Shown: positions 16,332 to 25,326, counted from the first letter of the stretch. The stretch: DNA of 64,000 nt from Pseudoselenomonas ruminantium (GCA_015058625.1 SVCA01000005.1:76466-140465); one strand, 5' to 3'. A program made the numbers and translations. The notes: generated by a model not told the origin, from the letters alone.

Positions 16332-17957
16332 ATGAAGCGGATAAGCGTAGTTGTTTTGTGTCTCTTTTTTGGTATGCTGTTTTTTCTGCCCGCAGGTGAG
16401 GCCGCGGTAATCGGCAAAGACTGGCAGTATCTGACGGAGGACAGCGAGGGCAAGTGGAAGTATTTTGACTTTGGCCGTTTCCAGTCGCCAATCCCCGGTG
16501 ATAAGCACGAGGTTTGGCTGGAGGTTCCCCTGCTGCCTACGGAACCGCAGAAGAATACCCTGCTGTTTTCAACCGATGGGCAGGCAGTGGAGGTCTTTGT
16601 GGAGGGCAGCAAAATTTACAGCGATGGTGATTTTTCTGCCCGCTTTCTGGGGCATGGCCGCAAATGGCATCTGATGGAGCTGCCATATGTGCCCCATCAG
16701 ACCATGCTGCTCTTTCATTTTTATGCGGATCACTCCCATCAGTTGGGGGTGTTTAAGAACTTTATCTTGGATAGCCAGGAGGCTCAGGCCAAGCGCATAT
16801 TCTCGATGGATTTTCCCTATGTGATTTCTCTGCCAGTGGCAGTTCTGCTGGCCATGATTACCCTGATGTATGTTTTCAACCGGGCGGCGCACCGCTGGCT
16901 TAATATCAAGTTGATTTTACTGATGATGATAATCGGCATTTGGACGGTGAGCTTGTCCAATGTGAAACAGCTGCTTTGGGATGCGCCGGTGGTTTGGCGT
17001 TTTCTGGAGAATTTCCTCTGTTATCTGCTGCCGGTGGTGGCCAACTCCCTGATTGCCGAGATATTGGAGGCGGATTTGCGCCCGGCCATTAACCGCACGG
17101 TGGTCGGTTATGCGGGGCTGGCTGGTGTGGCCCTGCTGCTGGAATTTACAGGACATGACGGCCTGCTCATCTGCCGCCAGCTGCTCTATGGCTCCCTGCT
17201 CTGCTTACAGGCACTTGTCTTTCATAGCATGTGGGAGTCCATCCGGCGGGGGAACACCTACGCCAAATTTGCACTGGTGCCCATGGTCGTAATGGCTGTT
17301 TTGGGATTGTTAGATGGCGTCCTGCTCTACACCCGTTTCTGGAATTGGCATTTTTATCTGCTGCCGTTGGGCATCTATGCCTGCACCACTTTTGTCATCT
17401 GTATGGTGCGGGAGCAGATTGTGCGGGAACGGGAACTGGAGGCTCATGCGGAAGAACTGACGGCTGAAATTGCCGCCACCATGGCCCGCGCTGAATTGGA
17501 CGAGTTGACAGGCTGCCGCAACCGGGGCGCTTTTGAAGATTTCATTCGTCAAAAGATTACGGCGGGCAAAAAGTTTTCGCTGATTATGCTGGATATTGAT
17601 TACTTCAAAGACATTAACGACACCTATGGACATGAAGCCGGAGACAGGGTGCTGAGGCAGTTTGCGGAACTCGTGCGCAGTCAGCTGACGGAAAAACAGG
17701 AATTCTTCCGTTGGGGCGGGGAGGAGTTCGTTATCTACTGTCCTAAATATGATGTGAAACAGGCCTGTGTGCTGGCTGATACAATCCGCCATCAGGTGGA
17801 AGTGCATCCCTTCTTCCGTCATCGGCAGCTTACGGTAAGCGCTGGCGTGGCGCAGTGGCATGCGGATACCGACAGTCAGGTGGGCATCTTCCGCCGCATG
17901 GATGATGCTCTCTATAACGCTAAGTGCAACGGCCGCAATCAGGTGGCGGTAGAATAA
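16332..17957 (+). CDS. Membrane diguanylate cyclase, 7TMR-DISM-like sensor (paralogue 2)
   Basis: 541 residues, ATG 16332 with GAAGGAGG. Cleavable-looking signal peptide (VVVLCLFFGMLFFLPAGEA), an extracytoplasmic domain with the same GKDWQYL and RKWHLMELP-type strands as its neighbours, a block of membrane helices (~160-360), and a C-terminal GGDEF domain with LDIDYFKDINDTYGHEAGD and RWGGEEF (~460). No RxxD inhibitory site (TEKQ at that position). Sequence identity to paralogues 1 and 3 is clear in the membrane and cyclase parts and lower in the sensor domain, suggesting different ligands. Confidence 0.85.
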   Translation: MKRISVVVLCLFFGMLFFLPAGEAAVIGKDWQYLTEDSEGKWKYFDFGRFQSPIPGDKHEVWLEVPLLPTEPQKNTLLFSTDGQAVEVFVEGSKIYSDGDFSARFLGHGRKWHLMELPYVPHQTMLLFHFYADHSHQLGVFKNFILDSQEAQAKRIFSMDFPYVISLPVAVLLAMITLMYVFNRAAHRWLNIKLILLMMIIGIWTVSLSNVKQLLWDAPVVWRFLENFLCYLLPVVANSLIAEILEADLRPAINRTVVGYAGLAGVALLLEFTGHDGLLICRQLLYGSLLCLQALVFHSMWESIRRGNTYAKFALVPMVVMAVLGLLDGVLLYTRFWNWHFYLLPLGIYACTTFVICMVREQIVRERELEAHAEELTAEIAATMARAELDELTGCRNRGAFEDFIRQKITAGKKFSLIMLDIDYFKDINDTYGHEAGDRVLRQFAELVRSQLTEKQEFFRWGGEEFVIYCPKYDVKQACVLADTIRHQVEVHPFFRHRQLTVSAGVAQWHADTDSQVGIFRRMDDALYNAKCNGRNQVAVE

Positions 17958-17989
17958 AAGCGGAGAAAAGGGAAAGGAGGCAGAGTGAG

Positions 17990-19672
17990 ATGGGAAAAAG
18001 CATATATAGAATTTTGCTCTGCCTGGTTTTGGGACTGGGGCTGCTGGCGGGCGGCAGTGCGCAGGCCGCTGAACTCGAAGGCCCATGGCATTACTATGAA
18101 TTTACGGGAGACCCTTTCACGGGGGCTCCGAGTTTTGCCCAGCAGAATGTGGAAAGCTGGCCCCTCTTTGATTTGGAACGCCGGCCTCTCTTCAAGCAGG
18201 GCACCGACCGACTGCTCTTGGCAGTGAAGGTGAACGATACAGAGCCGCAAAAGAAAATCCTGCTCTTTATGACAGCCAAACAGGCGGTGCGCATGTGGCT
18301 GGGGGATGAGTATTTCTTTTCGGCAGGCAGTTTTCAGCCACAGCGTTTTGATGAAGGCTCACAGCCCTATATGGTTCATCTGCCGGAGTTTTCCGGCCAG
18401 CAGCTATTGGTGATTGAGCTCTATGCCCATGCTGCCAAAGACTTGGGCTGGTTTAGCATGTTTTCGGTAGATACAGAACAGGTTCAGATGAGCCAGCTCT
18501 TTTTTTCGGATATTCCGCTGGTCATCGCGATTCCCGTTGGCCTGGCCGTCATTTTTATCATGTTCCTTTATTATTACTTCAATCCGCAGGGATGGAAACG
18601 GCTCTACGCGTATATCACTCTCTTTATGACGGTGTTTGTGTTCTGGTGTGTCAGTGCTTCCAACGTGAAAAGTCTCTTTGGGGACTGGCCGCGTTTTTGG
18701 TGGTACATGCTGAGCATTTTTGCCTATCTGCTGCCCATCACCTCCAATCTCGTGCTGTTGGAACTCTTAAAGGGGAAAAAATATGCCCGCATGAAATACG
18801 TGCTGGGAGCCAATGTGCTGCTCTTTGTGACGGCTATGGCAGGTGAGGCTTTAGGTCTGCACAGCATGAACGGCTTGATGCCCTTCTTTTATCTGCTGCT
18901 GCCTTTTGGGGAAGGCTTTGCTATCTATTGGTGCATACAGGCAGCTAGGGAGGGGGATGCCCTCTGCAAGGCGGTACTGTTCCCCACGGTGGCCTTTACC
19001 CTGCTCGGGTTCTTTGACGGGATAGCAGGTCACTATCATCTGCTGCCATGGCGTATGTATCTGACGCCGTTGGGGGCCTATGCCTTTTTGTACTTCGTCA
19101 TCTGCATCCTGCGGGAGCAGGTGCGCCACGAGGAATCCCTGTTGCAGCAGACGGCCGGGCTGGAACAGGAAGTGGCCGTCATACAGCGAAAATCCGAAAC
19201 CGATGCGCTTACGGGCTGCTATAACCGCAACAAGCTGAAGGATTTACTGGCGGCGGCTATCGCCAAGGCCCGGAAAAAAGACATCCCCTTTGGCATGCTG
19301 ATGCTTGATATTGACTTCTTCAAGAAAATCAATGACAATTATGGTCATGATACCGGAGACGCAGTTTTGCGGGGCTTTGCCACCGTGGTGCGGCAGCAGC
19401 TGGACAAAGACGACCCCTGCGTCCGCTGGGGCGGCGAGGAATTCCTCGTGCTGGTAAACAGCGCCGATTTGACGGAAATAAAGGTTTTGGCCGAGAAGAT
19501 TCGCCAGCAGGTGGAAGGTATGGTTTTTGCAGGCCATAGGATAACTTGTAGCATTGGCATCACCCTTTGGCAGAACGAAAAAGACACCGCCGCCACGCTG
19601 TTCAAGCGCGTTGATGGTGCCTTGTATCAGGCCAAGAATAATGGCCGGAATTGTGTAGTGGTCAATATGTGA
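17990..19672 (+). CDS. Membrane diguanylate cyclase, 7TMR-DISM-like sensor (paralogue 3)
   Basis: 560 residues; start ATG 17990 chosen because GGAAAGGAGG lies ~10 nt before it. The open frame reaches back into the previous gene without a ribosome site. Signal peptide ending GGSAQAAE, beta-rich outer domain, about seven helices, and a GGDEF domain with LDIDFFKKINDNYGHDTGD and RWGGEEF (~479). The inhibitory-site position reads DKDD, so product feedback by the usual RxxD route is unlikely. Third of three tandem paralogues, probably one operon with the preceding two. Confidence 0.85.
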   Translation: MGKSIYRILLCLVLGLGLLAGGSAQAAELEGPWHYYEFTGDPFTGAPSFAQQNVESWPLFDLERRPLFKQGTDRLLLAVKVNDTEPQKKILLFMTAKQAVRMWLGDEYFFSAGSFQPQRFDEGSQPYMVHLPEFSGQQLLVIELYAHAAKDLGWFSMFSVDTEQVQMSQLFFSDIPLVIAIPVGLAVIFIMFLYYYFNPQGWKRLYAYITLFMTVFVFWCVSASNVKSLFGDWPRFWWYMLSIFAYLLPITSNLVLLELLKGKKYARMKYVLGANVLLFVTAMAGEALGLHSMNGLMPFFYLLLPFGEGFAIYWCIQAAREGDALCKAVLFPTVAFTLLGFFDGIAGHYHLLPWRMYLTPLGAYAFLYFVICILREQVRHEESLLQQTAGLEQEVAVIQRKSETDALTGCYNRNKLKDLLAAAIAKARKKDIPFGMLMLDIDFFKKINDNYGHDTGDAVLRGFATVVRQQLDKDDPCVRWGGEEFLVLVNSADLTEIKVLAEKIRQQVEGMVFAGHRITCSIGITLWQNEKDTAATLFKRVDGALYQAKNNGRNCVVVNM

Positions 19673-19687
19673 TTTTCTTGCCCGGAC

Positions 19688-20944
19688 TTACAGCAGTGAG
19701 CCCGGGTATTTTAATGTGGCAAAGTAATCATCAATGGTCTGGGCGCGGCGGATGAGTTCAATGGAACCGTCCTCACGGAGCAGCAGCTCTGCGCACCAGA
19801 GCTTGCCGTTGTAGTTAAAGCCCATGGCGCTGCCATGGGCGCCGGTGTCGTGGATAATCACGATATCGCCGACATTGATTTCCGGCAGTTTGCGGTCAAT
19901 GGCAAATTTGTCGTTGTTCTCGCAGAGGGAACCTGTCACATCATAGACATGGTCGCAGGGGGCGTCCTCCTTGCCGGCTACGGTGATATGATGGTAAGCA
20001 CCGTAGAGGGCCGGACGCATGAGGTTAGCCATGCAGGAATCCAGACCGATATAGTCCTTGTAGGTATGCTTTTCATGCAGGACCGTGGAAACCAGCCAGC
20101 CGGCAGGGCCCGTCATAGCGCGGCCGCTTTCCGTCATAATGGCGACCTTATCGAGGCCGTGGGGAACCATCATCTTGTTGTACAGCTGATGGATGCCCTC
20201 GCCGATTTCCTTGAGGTTCAGCGGTTCTTCCTCGGGGCGGTAGGGAATGCCGAAACCGCCGCCAAGATTTACGAATTCCACGGAGATATTCAGTTTTTCC
20301 TTGAGTTCCACCGCCAAATCGAACATCAGGCGGGCAGTGAGCAGGAAGGCTTCCGTGCGGCGCTCGTTGGAGGCGACCATGGTGTGCAGGCCGAAGCGTT
20401 TGACGCCTTTTTCTTTTGCCCGGCGATAGCCTTCGAGCATCTGGTCATGAGTCAGGCCGTATTTTGCTTCCGTGGGCTGGCCGATGATGTCGTTGCCTTC
20501 GACCTCGTCCCCGGGATTGTAACGGAAGCAGAGCACTTGCGGCAGGCCTGCGTGTTCTTCGAGATAGTCCAGATGGGTGATGTCGTCCAGATTGATGATG
20601 GCGCCTAGTTCCACGGCCTTTTGGAATTCGTCAGCGGGTGTATCGTTGGAGGTCAGCAGGATTTCCTCGCCCTTGAGGCCGGCGGCTTCGGAAATTAAGA
20701 GTTCGGCGAGGCTGCTGCAGTCGGTGCCAGCGCCTTCTTCGTGGAGAATCTGCACAATGCGGGGATTGGGCAGGGCTTTGACCGCAAACTGCTCATGGAA
20801 AGCCGGTGCCCAGCTGAACGCATCTTTCAAGGCACGGATGTTTTCGCGGATGGCTTTTTCTTCATATATATGGAAGGGAGTGGGGAATTTCTGGATGACT
20901 TCATGTAACTTGTCAGTGGACAAAGGGAAATATTTTTTACTCAT
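19688..20944 (-). CDS. lysA: Diaminopimelate decarboxylase-like PLP enzyme (fold III)
   Basis: 418 residues on the minus strand, start ATG at 20944 with CAGGAGGAAAG upstream. The fold III PLP-decarboxylase signature is present: FAVKALPNP with the PLP lysine (Lys56), GTDCSSLAEL, the GGGFG phosphate-binding loop, ESGRAM, and CENNDKF in place of the usual CESGD. The last step of lysine synthesis, meso-diaminopimelate to lysine, is the likely role. The HTMVASNE segment where HIGSQ is common marks a divergent LysA subgroup. It is unlike the bifunctional lysine/ornithine decarboxylase of Selenomonas as I recall it. It is convergent with the GGDEF genes. Confidence 0.8.
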   Translation of the reverse strand: MSKKYFPLSTDKLHEVIQKFPTPFHIYEEKAIRENIRALKDAFSWAPAFHEQFAVKALPNPRIVQILHEEGAGTDCSSLAELLISEAAGLKGEEILLTSNDTPADEFQKAVELGAIINLDDITHLDYLEEHAGLPQVLCFRYNPGDEVEGNDIIGQPTEAKYGLTHDQMLEGYRRAKEKGVKRFGLHTMVASNERRTEAFLLTARLMFDLAVELKEKLNISVEFVNLGGGFGIPYRPEEEPLNLKEIGEGIHQLYNKMMVPHGLDKVAIMTESGRAMTGPAGWLVSTVLHEKHTYKDYIGLDSCMANLMRPALYGAYHHITVAGKEDAPCDHVYDVTGSLCENNDKFAIDRKLPEINVGDIVIIHDTGAHGSAMGFNYNGKLWCAELLLREDGSIELIRRAQTIDDYFATLKYPGSLL

Positions 20945-20997
20945 CGCTTTCCTCCTGTTGGTAGAGAGAATGATTATTAACTGTAAATTTGTAACTA

Positions 20998-21026
20998 ATT
21001 ATAACAGGGAGGTATACTATTGTCAA
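20998..21026 (-). promoter_or_regulatory. lysA promoter
   Basis: On the minus strand TTGACA (21026-21021) and TATAAT (21003-20998) at 17-bp spacing, a perfect consensus. Confidence 0.9.
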
Positions 21027-21098
21027 TTAATATATGCGTCGTGTTATAAGAAATTATAAGCGGATTCGTGCAAAAGGTATCCTGTTTATACGCTGTCA

Positions 21099-21294
21099 GG
21101 GGCGAATGGGGGAGTACTTTTTCTGTCTCCGCTAAACGACCCGCCCTGCAAGGTTATAGCTGTTTCGTTACCTGCGCCGGGCAGGCCAGCGGCGCTCCTT
21201 TCAGCGCATTAACTTAGTAACTTTCTACGGCGGGCCGGTCTTCGCTGCGCTCAGACAGTCGCTCCTACAGAAAAAGCACTCCCCCATTCGCCCC
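21099..21294 (+). repeat. Hairpin repeat E3 (plus orientation)
   Basis: Terminal inverted arms of ~27 nt (GGGGCGAATGGGGGAGT... from 21099, its complement ending 21294). Internal hairpin GCGCCG 21174-21179 with CGGCGC 21190-21195, and a second small stem GTCT 21238-21241 with AGAC 21253-21256 enclosing TCGCTGCGCTC. Confidence 0.75.
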
Positions 21295-21402
21295 AAGGTA
21301 CGGTCTATACGATTGGCACGAACGCGTTTTTACCGTTACAAGAACATCGATGTACTTGTTGCTTATCACCGAGAATAAAACATTTTATGCAGACATAACT
21401 TT

Positions 21403-21598
21403 GGGGCGGAGGTGGTGATGCTTTTCGCCGTGGAACGATTGTCCGAACGCAGTGAGGACTGGCCCACAAACAAAAGTTCCTAAAATTTGAGTTGAACATA
21501 CGCGCCGCCGGCCCGCCCGGCGCAAGTAGCTAAAAAGCGTATACGTTTGCTAGTGGGTCATTTAGTGGAACGGCGCAAAGTATTACCACCTCCGCCCC
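21403..21598 (-). repeat. Hairpin repeat E4 (minus orientation)
   Basis: Arms GGGGCGGAGGTGGTGATGC at 21403 and its near-perfect complement ending 21598. Read on the minus strand the inside is nearly identical to E9, including GCGCCGGGCGGGCCGGCGGC and the small stem GTCC/GGAC. Confidence 0.75.
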
Positions 21599-21664
21599 CA
21601 CTGAGCTGTAACAACTAGAAATAATCTCGCAATAACATCGACAAACTGCAATTTACGTGCAGAC

Positions 21665-21692
21665 TTGACTCACCAAGAATTCATAGTACAAT
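21665..21692 (+). promoter_or_regulatory. Promoter of the coiled-coil/DUF1232/topB genes
   Basis: TTGACT 21665-21670 and TACAAT 21687-21692 with 16-bp spacing. Confidence 0.6.
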
Positions 21693-21717
21693 AGCAGATG
21701 AAGATGAGGTGAATGCG

Positions 21718-22275
21718 ATGGCCCAGACGAAGCCTCCGAAAAGTGCGTTGAAGCGGCTGGCGGAGCTGGAAACGATTTGTGCGGATTTGGAAAATCAGCT
21801 GGCGGTGCTCCAGGCGGAGCGGGACAGCTATAAGGAAAAATACGAAGATATATTGGTGGAAAATATCCACCTGCAGGAAAAATTGACGGAAGTAAGAGAG
21901 CGTTTGCGCAAGCATGAGCCGCTGGTGGAAAAGCCTGTGGCAGAGGACGTTCCAGAAGCGGAAGAAGCGCAGGCAGAGGAAGATGTCGATTGCTTTGCAG
22001 GCTTGCCGTGGAAGATTGCGGTTATCGGCGGCACTGAAGCTTGGCAGGCCAAGGTCGTGGCCCGCCATCCCGGCTTTAAGATAATTGGCAGCAATAAGAA
22101 TTTTGACCGGGACAAACTGGCAGGGACGGATATCCTCGTGATTAATACCAATGCCGTGTCTCATGCCTGCACCCAGAAGGCCAAGAGTGAAGTGCCCAAG
22201 GGGGCGGAAGTGCTGAGCATTTCCACCAATAATCTGGACATTCTCGACCAAAAGATAAATGCGCTCCTGTTGTGA
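21718..22275 (+). CDS. Coiled-coil protein with a DUF2325-like C-terminal domain
   Basis: 185 residues from ATG 21718, GAGGTG 6 nt upstream (an in-frame GTG at 21709 is part of that site). Residues ~15-70 are a heptad-rich coiled coil (LAELETICADLENQL...), then an acidic Glu/Ala linker. A small Rossmann-like domain follows: KIAVIGGTEAWQAKV, then DILVINTNAVSHAC and GAEVLSIST. The GG near its start and the alternating strands resemble DUF2325. Cytoplasmic. First gene of a probable operon with the DUF1232 gene and topB, separated by only 13 bp each. Function unknown. Confidence 0.6.
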   Translation: MAQTKPPKSALKRLAELETICADLENQLAVLQAERDSYKEKYEDILVENIHLQEKLTEVRERLRKHEPLVEKPVAEDVPEAEEAQAEEDVDCFAGLPWKIAVIGGTEAWQAKVVARHPGFKIIGSNKNFDRDKLAGTDILVINTNAVSHACTQKAKSEVPKGAEVLSISTNNLDILDQKINALLL

Positions 22276-22288
22276 GGTGTTATAAATT

Positions 22289-22657
22289 ATGCGTAGAATC
22301 CTGACATTTTTGAAACTGTTTCGCTATGATTTGCTGGTAATGCTGGTGGCTCTGAAACATCGGGATACCCCGAAGAATGTGAAAGGGCTGTTAATCGCGG
22401 CAATTTTATATTTGGTCAGCCCGATTGATTTGATTCCCGATGCCATTCCTTTGGCAGGAGTCATTGATGATGCGGTGATTGTGCCGGCGGCGGTCATGGG
22501 ACTTACGAATCTGCTGCCGTCGCATGTGCGCTATCAGGCAGAAGCGCAGGCGGGGAAAATGCTGCGCTATATGCCGGCCATTTTGTTTACGGCGACCCTG
22601 TTCGTCATCTGCTGGCTCGGGCTGGTTATCTATGGAATTTATCGATTGATTTTTTGA
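22289..22657 (+). CDS. DUF1232 (YkvA-family) small membrane protein
   Basis: 122 residues, ATG 22289 with GAGGTG. The signature ILYLVSPIDLIPDAIP, followed by GVIDDAVIVPAAVM, is diagnostic for DUF1232/YkvA. The C-terminal hydrophobic helix (about 93-118) suggests membrane insertion. No biochemical role is established for the family. Confidence 0.85.
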   Translation: MRRILTFLKLFRYDLLVMLVALKHRDTPKNVKGLLIAAILYLVSPIDLIPDAIPLAGVIDDAVIVPAAVMGLTNLLPSHVRYQAEAQAGKMLRYMPAILFTATLFVICWLGLVIYGIYRLIF

Positions 22658-22670
22658 GGTGTAAGAAAAA

Positions 22671-25178
22671 TTGCGTTTATATATTGCGGAAAAACCCAGC
22701 ATGGGGCGGGAAATCGCCAAATGCCTAAAGGGGCCTGTGCGCCGTGGTGACGGCTATTTGGAAACCGGGGAAGGGGTCGTGACCTGGCTCTTTGGCCATA
22801 TCCTGCGCCAGGCGGAGCCGGATGAATACGACCCGAAGTATAAAAGATGGCGGGCGGAGGATTTGCCGATTATCCCGCAGCAGTGGAAACTCTTTGTCGA
22901 TAAATCCTGCGAAAAGCAGTTTGCCATCGTCAAGGGGCTCATTGAGCGCTGTGATGAAATCGTCCATGGCGGGGACCCTGACCGCGAAGGACAGCTGCTG
23001 GTGGATGAGGTGCTCGACTATCTGGGCAATAAAAAGCCGGTCAAACGTATTTTGCTGAATGCCTTGGATGAGGCGAGTATCAAGAAAGCCAATGCCAACC
23101 TGCGGGAAAACAGTGAGTTCTTCAATCTCAAGCAGTCGGCACTCGCGCGGGCGCGGGCGGACTGGCTTATCGGCATGAACCTTTCGCGAGCTTATACGTT
23201 GGCGGCACGGCGGGCGGGTCATGATAAACTGGTGCTGCCCATTGGCCGGGTAAAAACGCCGACCCTGTCGCTCGTCGTGCGCCGGGAGCGGGAGATAGAG
23301 AACTTTAAGCCTGTCGATTACTATACGATTAAGGCGGAGTTTGCCCACGAGAATGGCCGCTTTGCCGCGCAGTGGAAGCCTAAGGATACCATGGCGGGGC
23401 TGGACAGCGAAAACCGCCTGATTGATAAGTCTATCGCCGAAGCAAAGCTGGCAGAATTTCAGCAGGAGCCGCGCGAAGGTGTAATCTCGGCTTATCAAAA
23501 GACGAAAAAGCAGGAGCCGCAGCCTCTGCCCTTTTCCCTGTCCTCTTTGCAGGTATTGGCGGGCAAGATGTTTGGCTATGCCCCGCAGGTGGTCTTGGAC
23601 ACGGCCCAGAAGCTTTACGAAAAGAAGCTCACCACCTATCCGCGTTCTGACTGTGAATATTTGCCCACCAATCAGTTTGGCGATGCCACGAAAATCATCA
23701 CCAATCTGGCGCAGGCCGGAGATGAACGGCTGGCCGGCTGGACAAATGGCGTAGATACGAAACGCAAAAGCCGGGCCTGGAATGACAAGAAGATTTCGGC
23801 GCACCATGCTATCATTCCGACCACGGTCAAGGCCAATATGCAGACCATGACCACCGAGGAGCGCAATCTTTACTTTTTGATTGCCCGCGGCTATATGGCG
23901 CAGTTCTATCCGGTGCACCTCTACGACCAGACCAAGGTCGAGGTTACCTATAAGGATGAACTGTTCACGGCCAGCGGCCGCACAGAGCGGGATTTGGGCT
24001 GGAAAATTATGTATCAGGCAGCCAAGAAAAAATCTGCCGACGAGGATAACGACAGCGACAATGAATCGGACGAGAGTGACGGCACCCTGCCCGTGATGAA
24101 GAAAAAGGATAATGTCACCTATGAAAAGGGCGATATTACCCAGCGGGCCACCAAACCGCCCGTGCGCTTTACGGAATCCACGCTGCTCGCGGGCATGAAG
24201 GAAATCCACAAGTATGTGAAGAATCCCGAAGCCAAAAAGCAGTTAAAGGACGTTTACGGTATCGGCACCGAAGCTACACGCGCGACCATTATCGAGGATT
24301 TGGTCAAGCGCAAATTCATGCAGAAACAGGGCAAGAAGAAGTATCTCGTGCCCACGCCAGCGGCCTATCTTTTGGTCGATGCCCTGCCCGATGAAATGAC
24401 CTATCCGGACTCCACGGCGATTTGGGAGGATAAACTCCATTCCATGTCCGAAGGGGACGGCACCTTGGAAGAATTTTTGCAGGGGCAGATTGAATTCACG
24501 AAAAAGCTCTGCGGCAAGGCAGGCAATGCGCAGATGGAAGTCACGGGCGAAAATGTCTGCCCGCGCTGTCATAGCGGCGTACTGACCCAGCGCAAGGGCA
24601 AGAACGGCCTGTTCTGGGGCTGTTCCAACTATCCTAAATGCCGCATGACCTGCAACGATAAGGACGGCAAGCCGGATTTTGAAGATGCCAAGGCAAGAAT
24701 GGCACGCAGTTTCCGCAATACTGCCCCGGCGGCGGTATCGGCCAGCCAGCTGGCACGGCAAAGCGGCGGAGCGGTGCGCACTCGTACTGCGCCCACGCCG
24801 CGACCGGCTCCCACAATGGCTTATGCCCAGACCGGCGCTGGCCCCAGTGCGCAGGATATGGCGGATTTGAATTCCCTGTTTGCCGCGGCCGATTACGAAG
24901 CACAGATGGCGGCCGATATGGCAAGCTATGAGGCCAGCCGTCCGGCATCACGTCCGTGGCAGAACTGGGGCGATAAGCCCAAGTATTCGGCAAGTCCCAT
25001 GGAAAAAGCCGCCAAGGAAAGCAAGGCGGCGGATGATAAATATTTGTGTCCGAAATGCCGGGAAGGGCATTTGCGGCTGATTCGCGGGAAGAACGGGGCA
25101 TTCTGGGGATGCACGAATTATCCGCGGTGTACGGCGACCTTCGATGATAATAAGGGCATGCCGTTATTGGATTCGTAG
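22671..25178 (+). CDS. topB: DNA topoisomerase III
   Basis: 835 residues, start TTG 22671 with GAGGTGT upstream. Toprim domain at the N-terminus (LYIAEKPSMGREIA; acidic triad PDREGQLL near 103), type IA core with active Tyr ~323 in TTYPRSDCEYL. There is an acidic insertion (DEDNDSDNESDES, ~462) and two C-terminal zinc ribbons of the type CPRC...GCSNYPKC (~629) and CPKC...GCTNYPRC (~792). The enzyme cuts and passes single strands to decatenate DNA. An Ala/Pro-rich linker separates the two ribbons. Confidence 0.95.
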   Translation: MRLYIAEKPSMGREIAKCLKGPVRRGDGYLETGEGVVTWLFGHILRQAEPDEYDPKYKRWRAEDLPIIPQQWKLFVDKSCEKQFAIVKGLIERCDEIVHGGDPDREGQLLVDEVLDYLGNKKPVKRILLNALDEASIKKANANLRENSEFFNLKQSALARARADWLIGMNLSRAYTLAARRAGHDKLVLPIGRVKTPTLSLVVRREREIENFKPVDYYTIKAEFAHENGRFAAQWKPKDTMAGLDSENRLIDKSIAEAKLAEFQQEPREGVISAYQKTKKQEPQPLPFSLSSLQVLAGKMFGYAPQVVLDTAQKLYEKKLTTYPRSDCEYLPTNQFGDATKIITNLAQAGDERLAGWTNGVDTKRKSRAWNDKKISAHHAIIPTTVKANMQTMTTEERNLYFLIARGYMAQFYPVHLYDQTKVEVTYKDELFTASGRTERDLGWKIMYQAAKKKSADEDNDSDNESDESDGTLPVMKKKDNVTYEKGDITQRATKPPVRFTESTLLAGMKEIHKYVKNPEAKKQLKDVYGIGTEATRATIIEDLVKRKFMQKQGKKKYLVPTPAAYLLVDALPDEMTYPDSTAIWEDKLHSMSEGDGTLEEFLQGQIEFTKKLCGKAGNAQMEVTGENVCPRCHSGVLTQRKGKNGLFWGCSNYPKCRMTCNDKDGKPDFEDAKARMARSFRNTAPAAVSASQLARQSGGAVRTRTAPTPRPAPTMAYAQTGAGPSAQDMADLNSLFAAADYEAQMAADMASYEASRPASRPWQNWGDKPKYSASPMEKAAKESKAADDKYLCPKCREGHLRLIRGKNGAFWGCTNYPRCTATFDDNKGMPLLDS

Positions 25179-25197
25179 AACATCGATAAACTAAGAC

Positions 25198-25273
25198 GCG
25201 CGGTGTTCGGTAATATCTTTCCTTCGCTTAGACAGGTTTGAACGTTGCGGAAAGACATCACCGAACACCGCGC
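25198..25273 (-). repeat. Short hairpin repeat E5
   Basis: Arms of ~25 nt starting GCGCGGTGTTCGG (25198) and ending CCGAACACCGCGC (25273). The loop includes TTCGCTTAGACAGG, the conserved apex. It begins 20 nt after the topB stop and may act as its 3' end structure; no T run follows. Confidence 0.65.
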
Positions 25274-25326
25274 TTATTGCTTGCATTACAATTTTATTCC
25301 AACATCGCTATATCCTGCGAATGAAA

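Larger units (their letters stand above)
21061..21660. repeat. Composite repeat C1 (two opposed hairpin elements)
   Basis: About 600 bp in the 770-bp gap between lysA and the next gene. It contains E3 (plus) and E4 (minus) with a ~107-bp middle segment that includes AACATCGATGT. The flanks also match the other composite: CGTGCAAAAGGTATCCTGTT on the left resembles the right flank of C2 in reverse, and GAGCTGTAACAA on the right equals the left flank of C2 in reverse. The whole unit is thus an inverted homologue of 58070-58690. No ORF is supported inside. Confidence 0.75.

Noticed and set aside
21099..21598. Integron attC sites or a CRISPR array
   Set aside because: Elements are opposed and ~195 nt, without attC core boxes or cassette ORFs; no regularly spaced short direct repeats are present.
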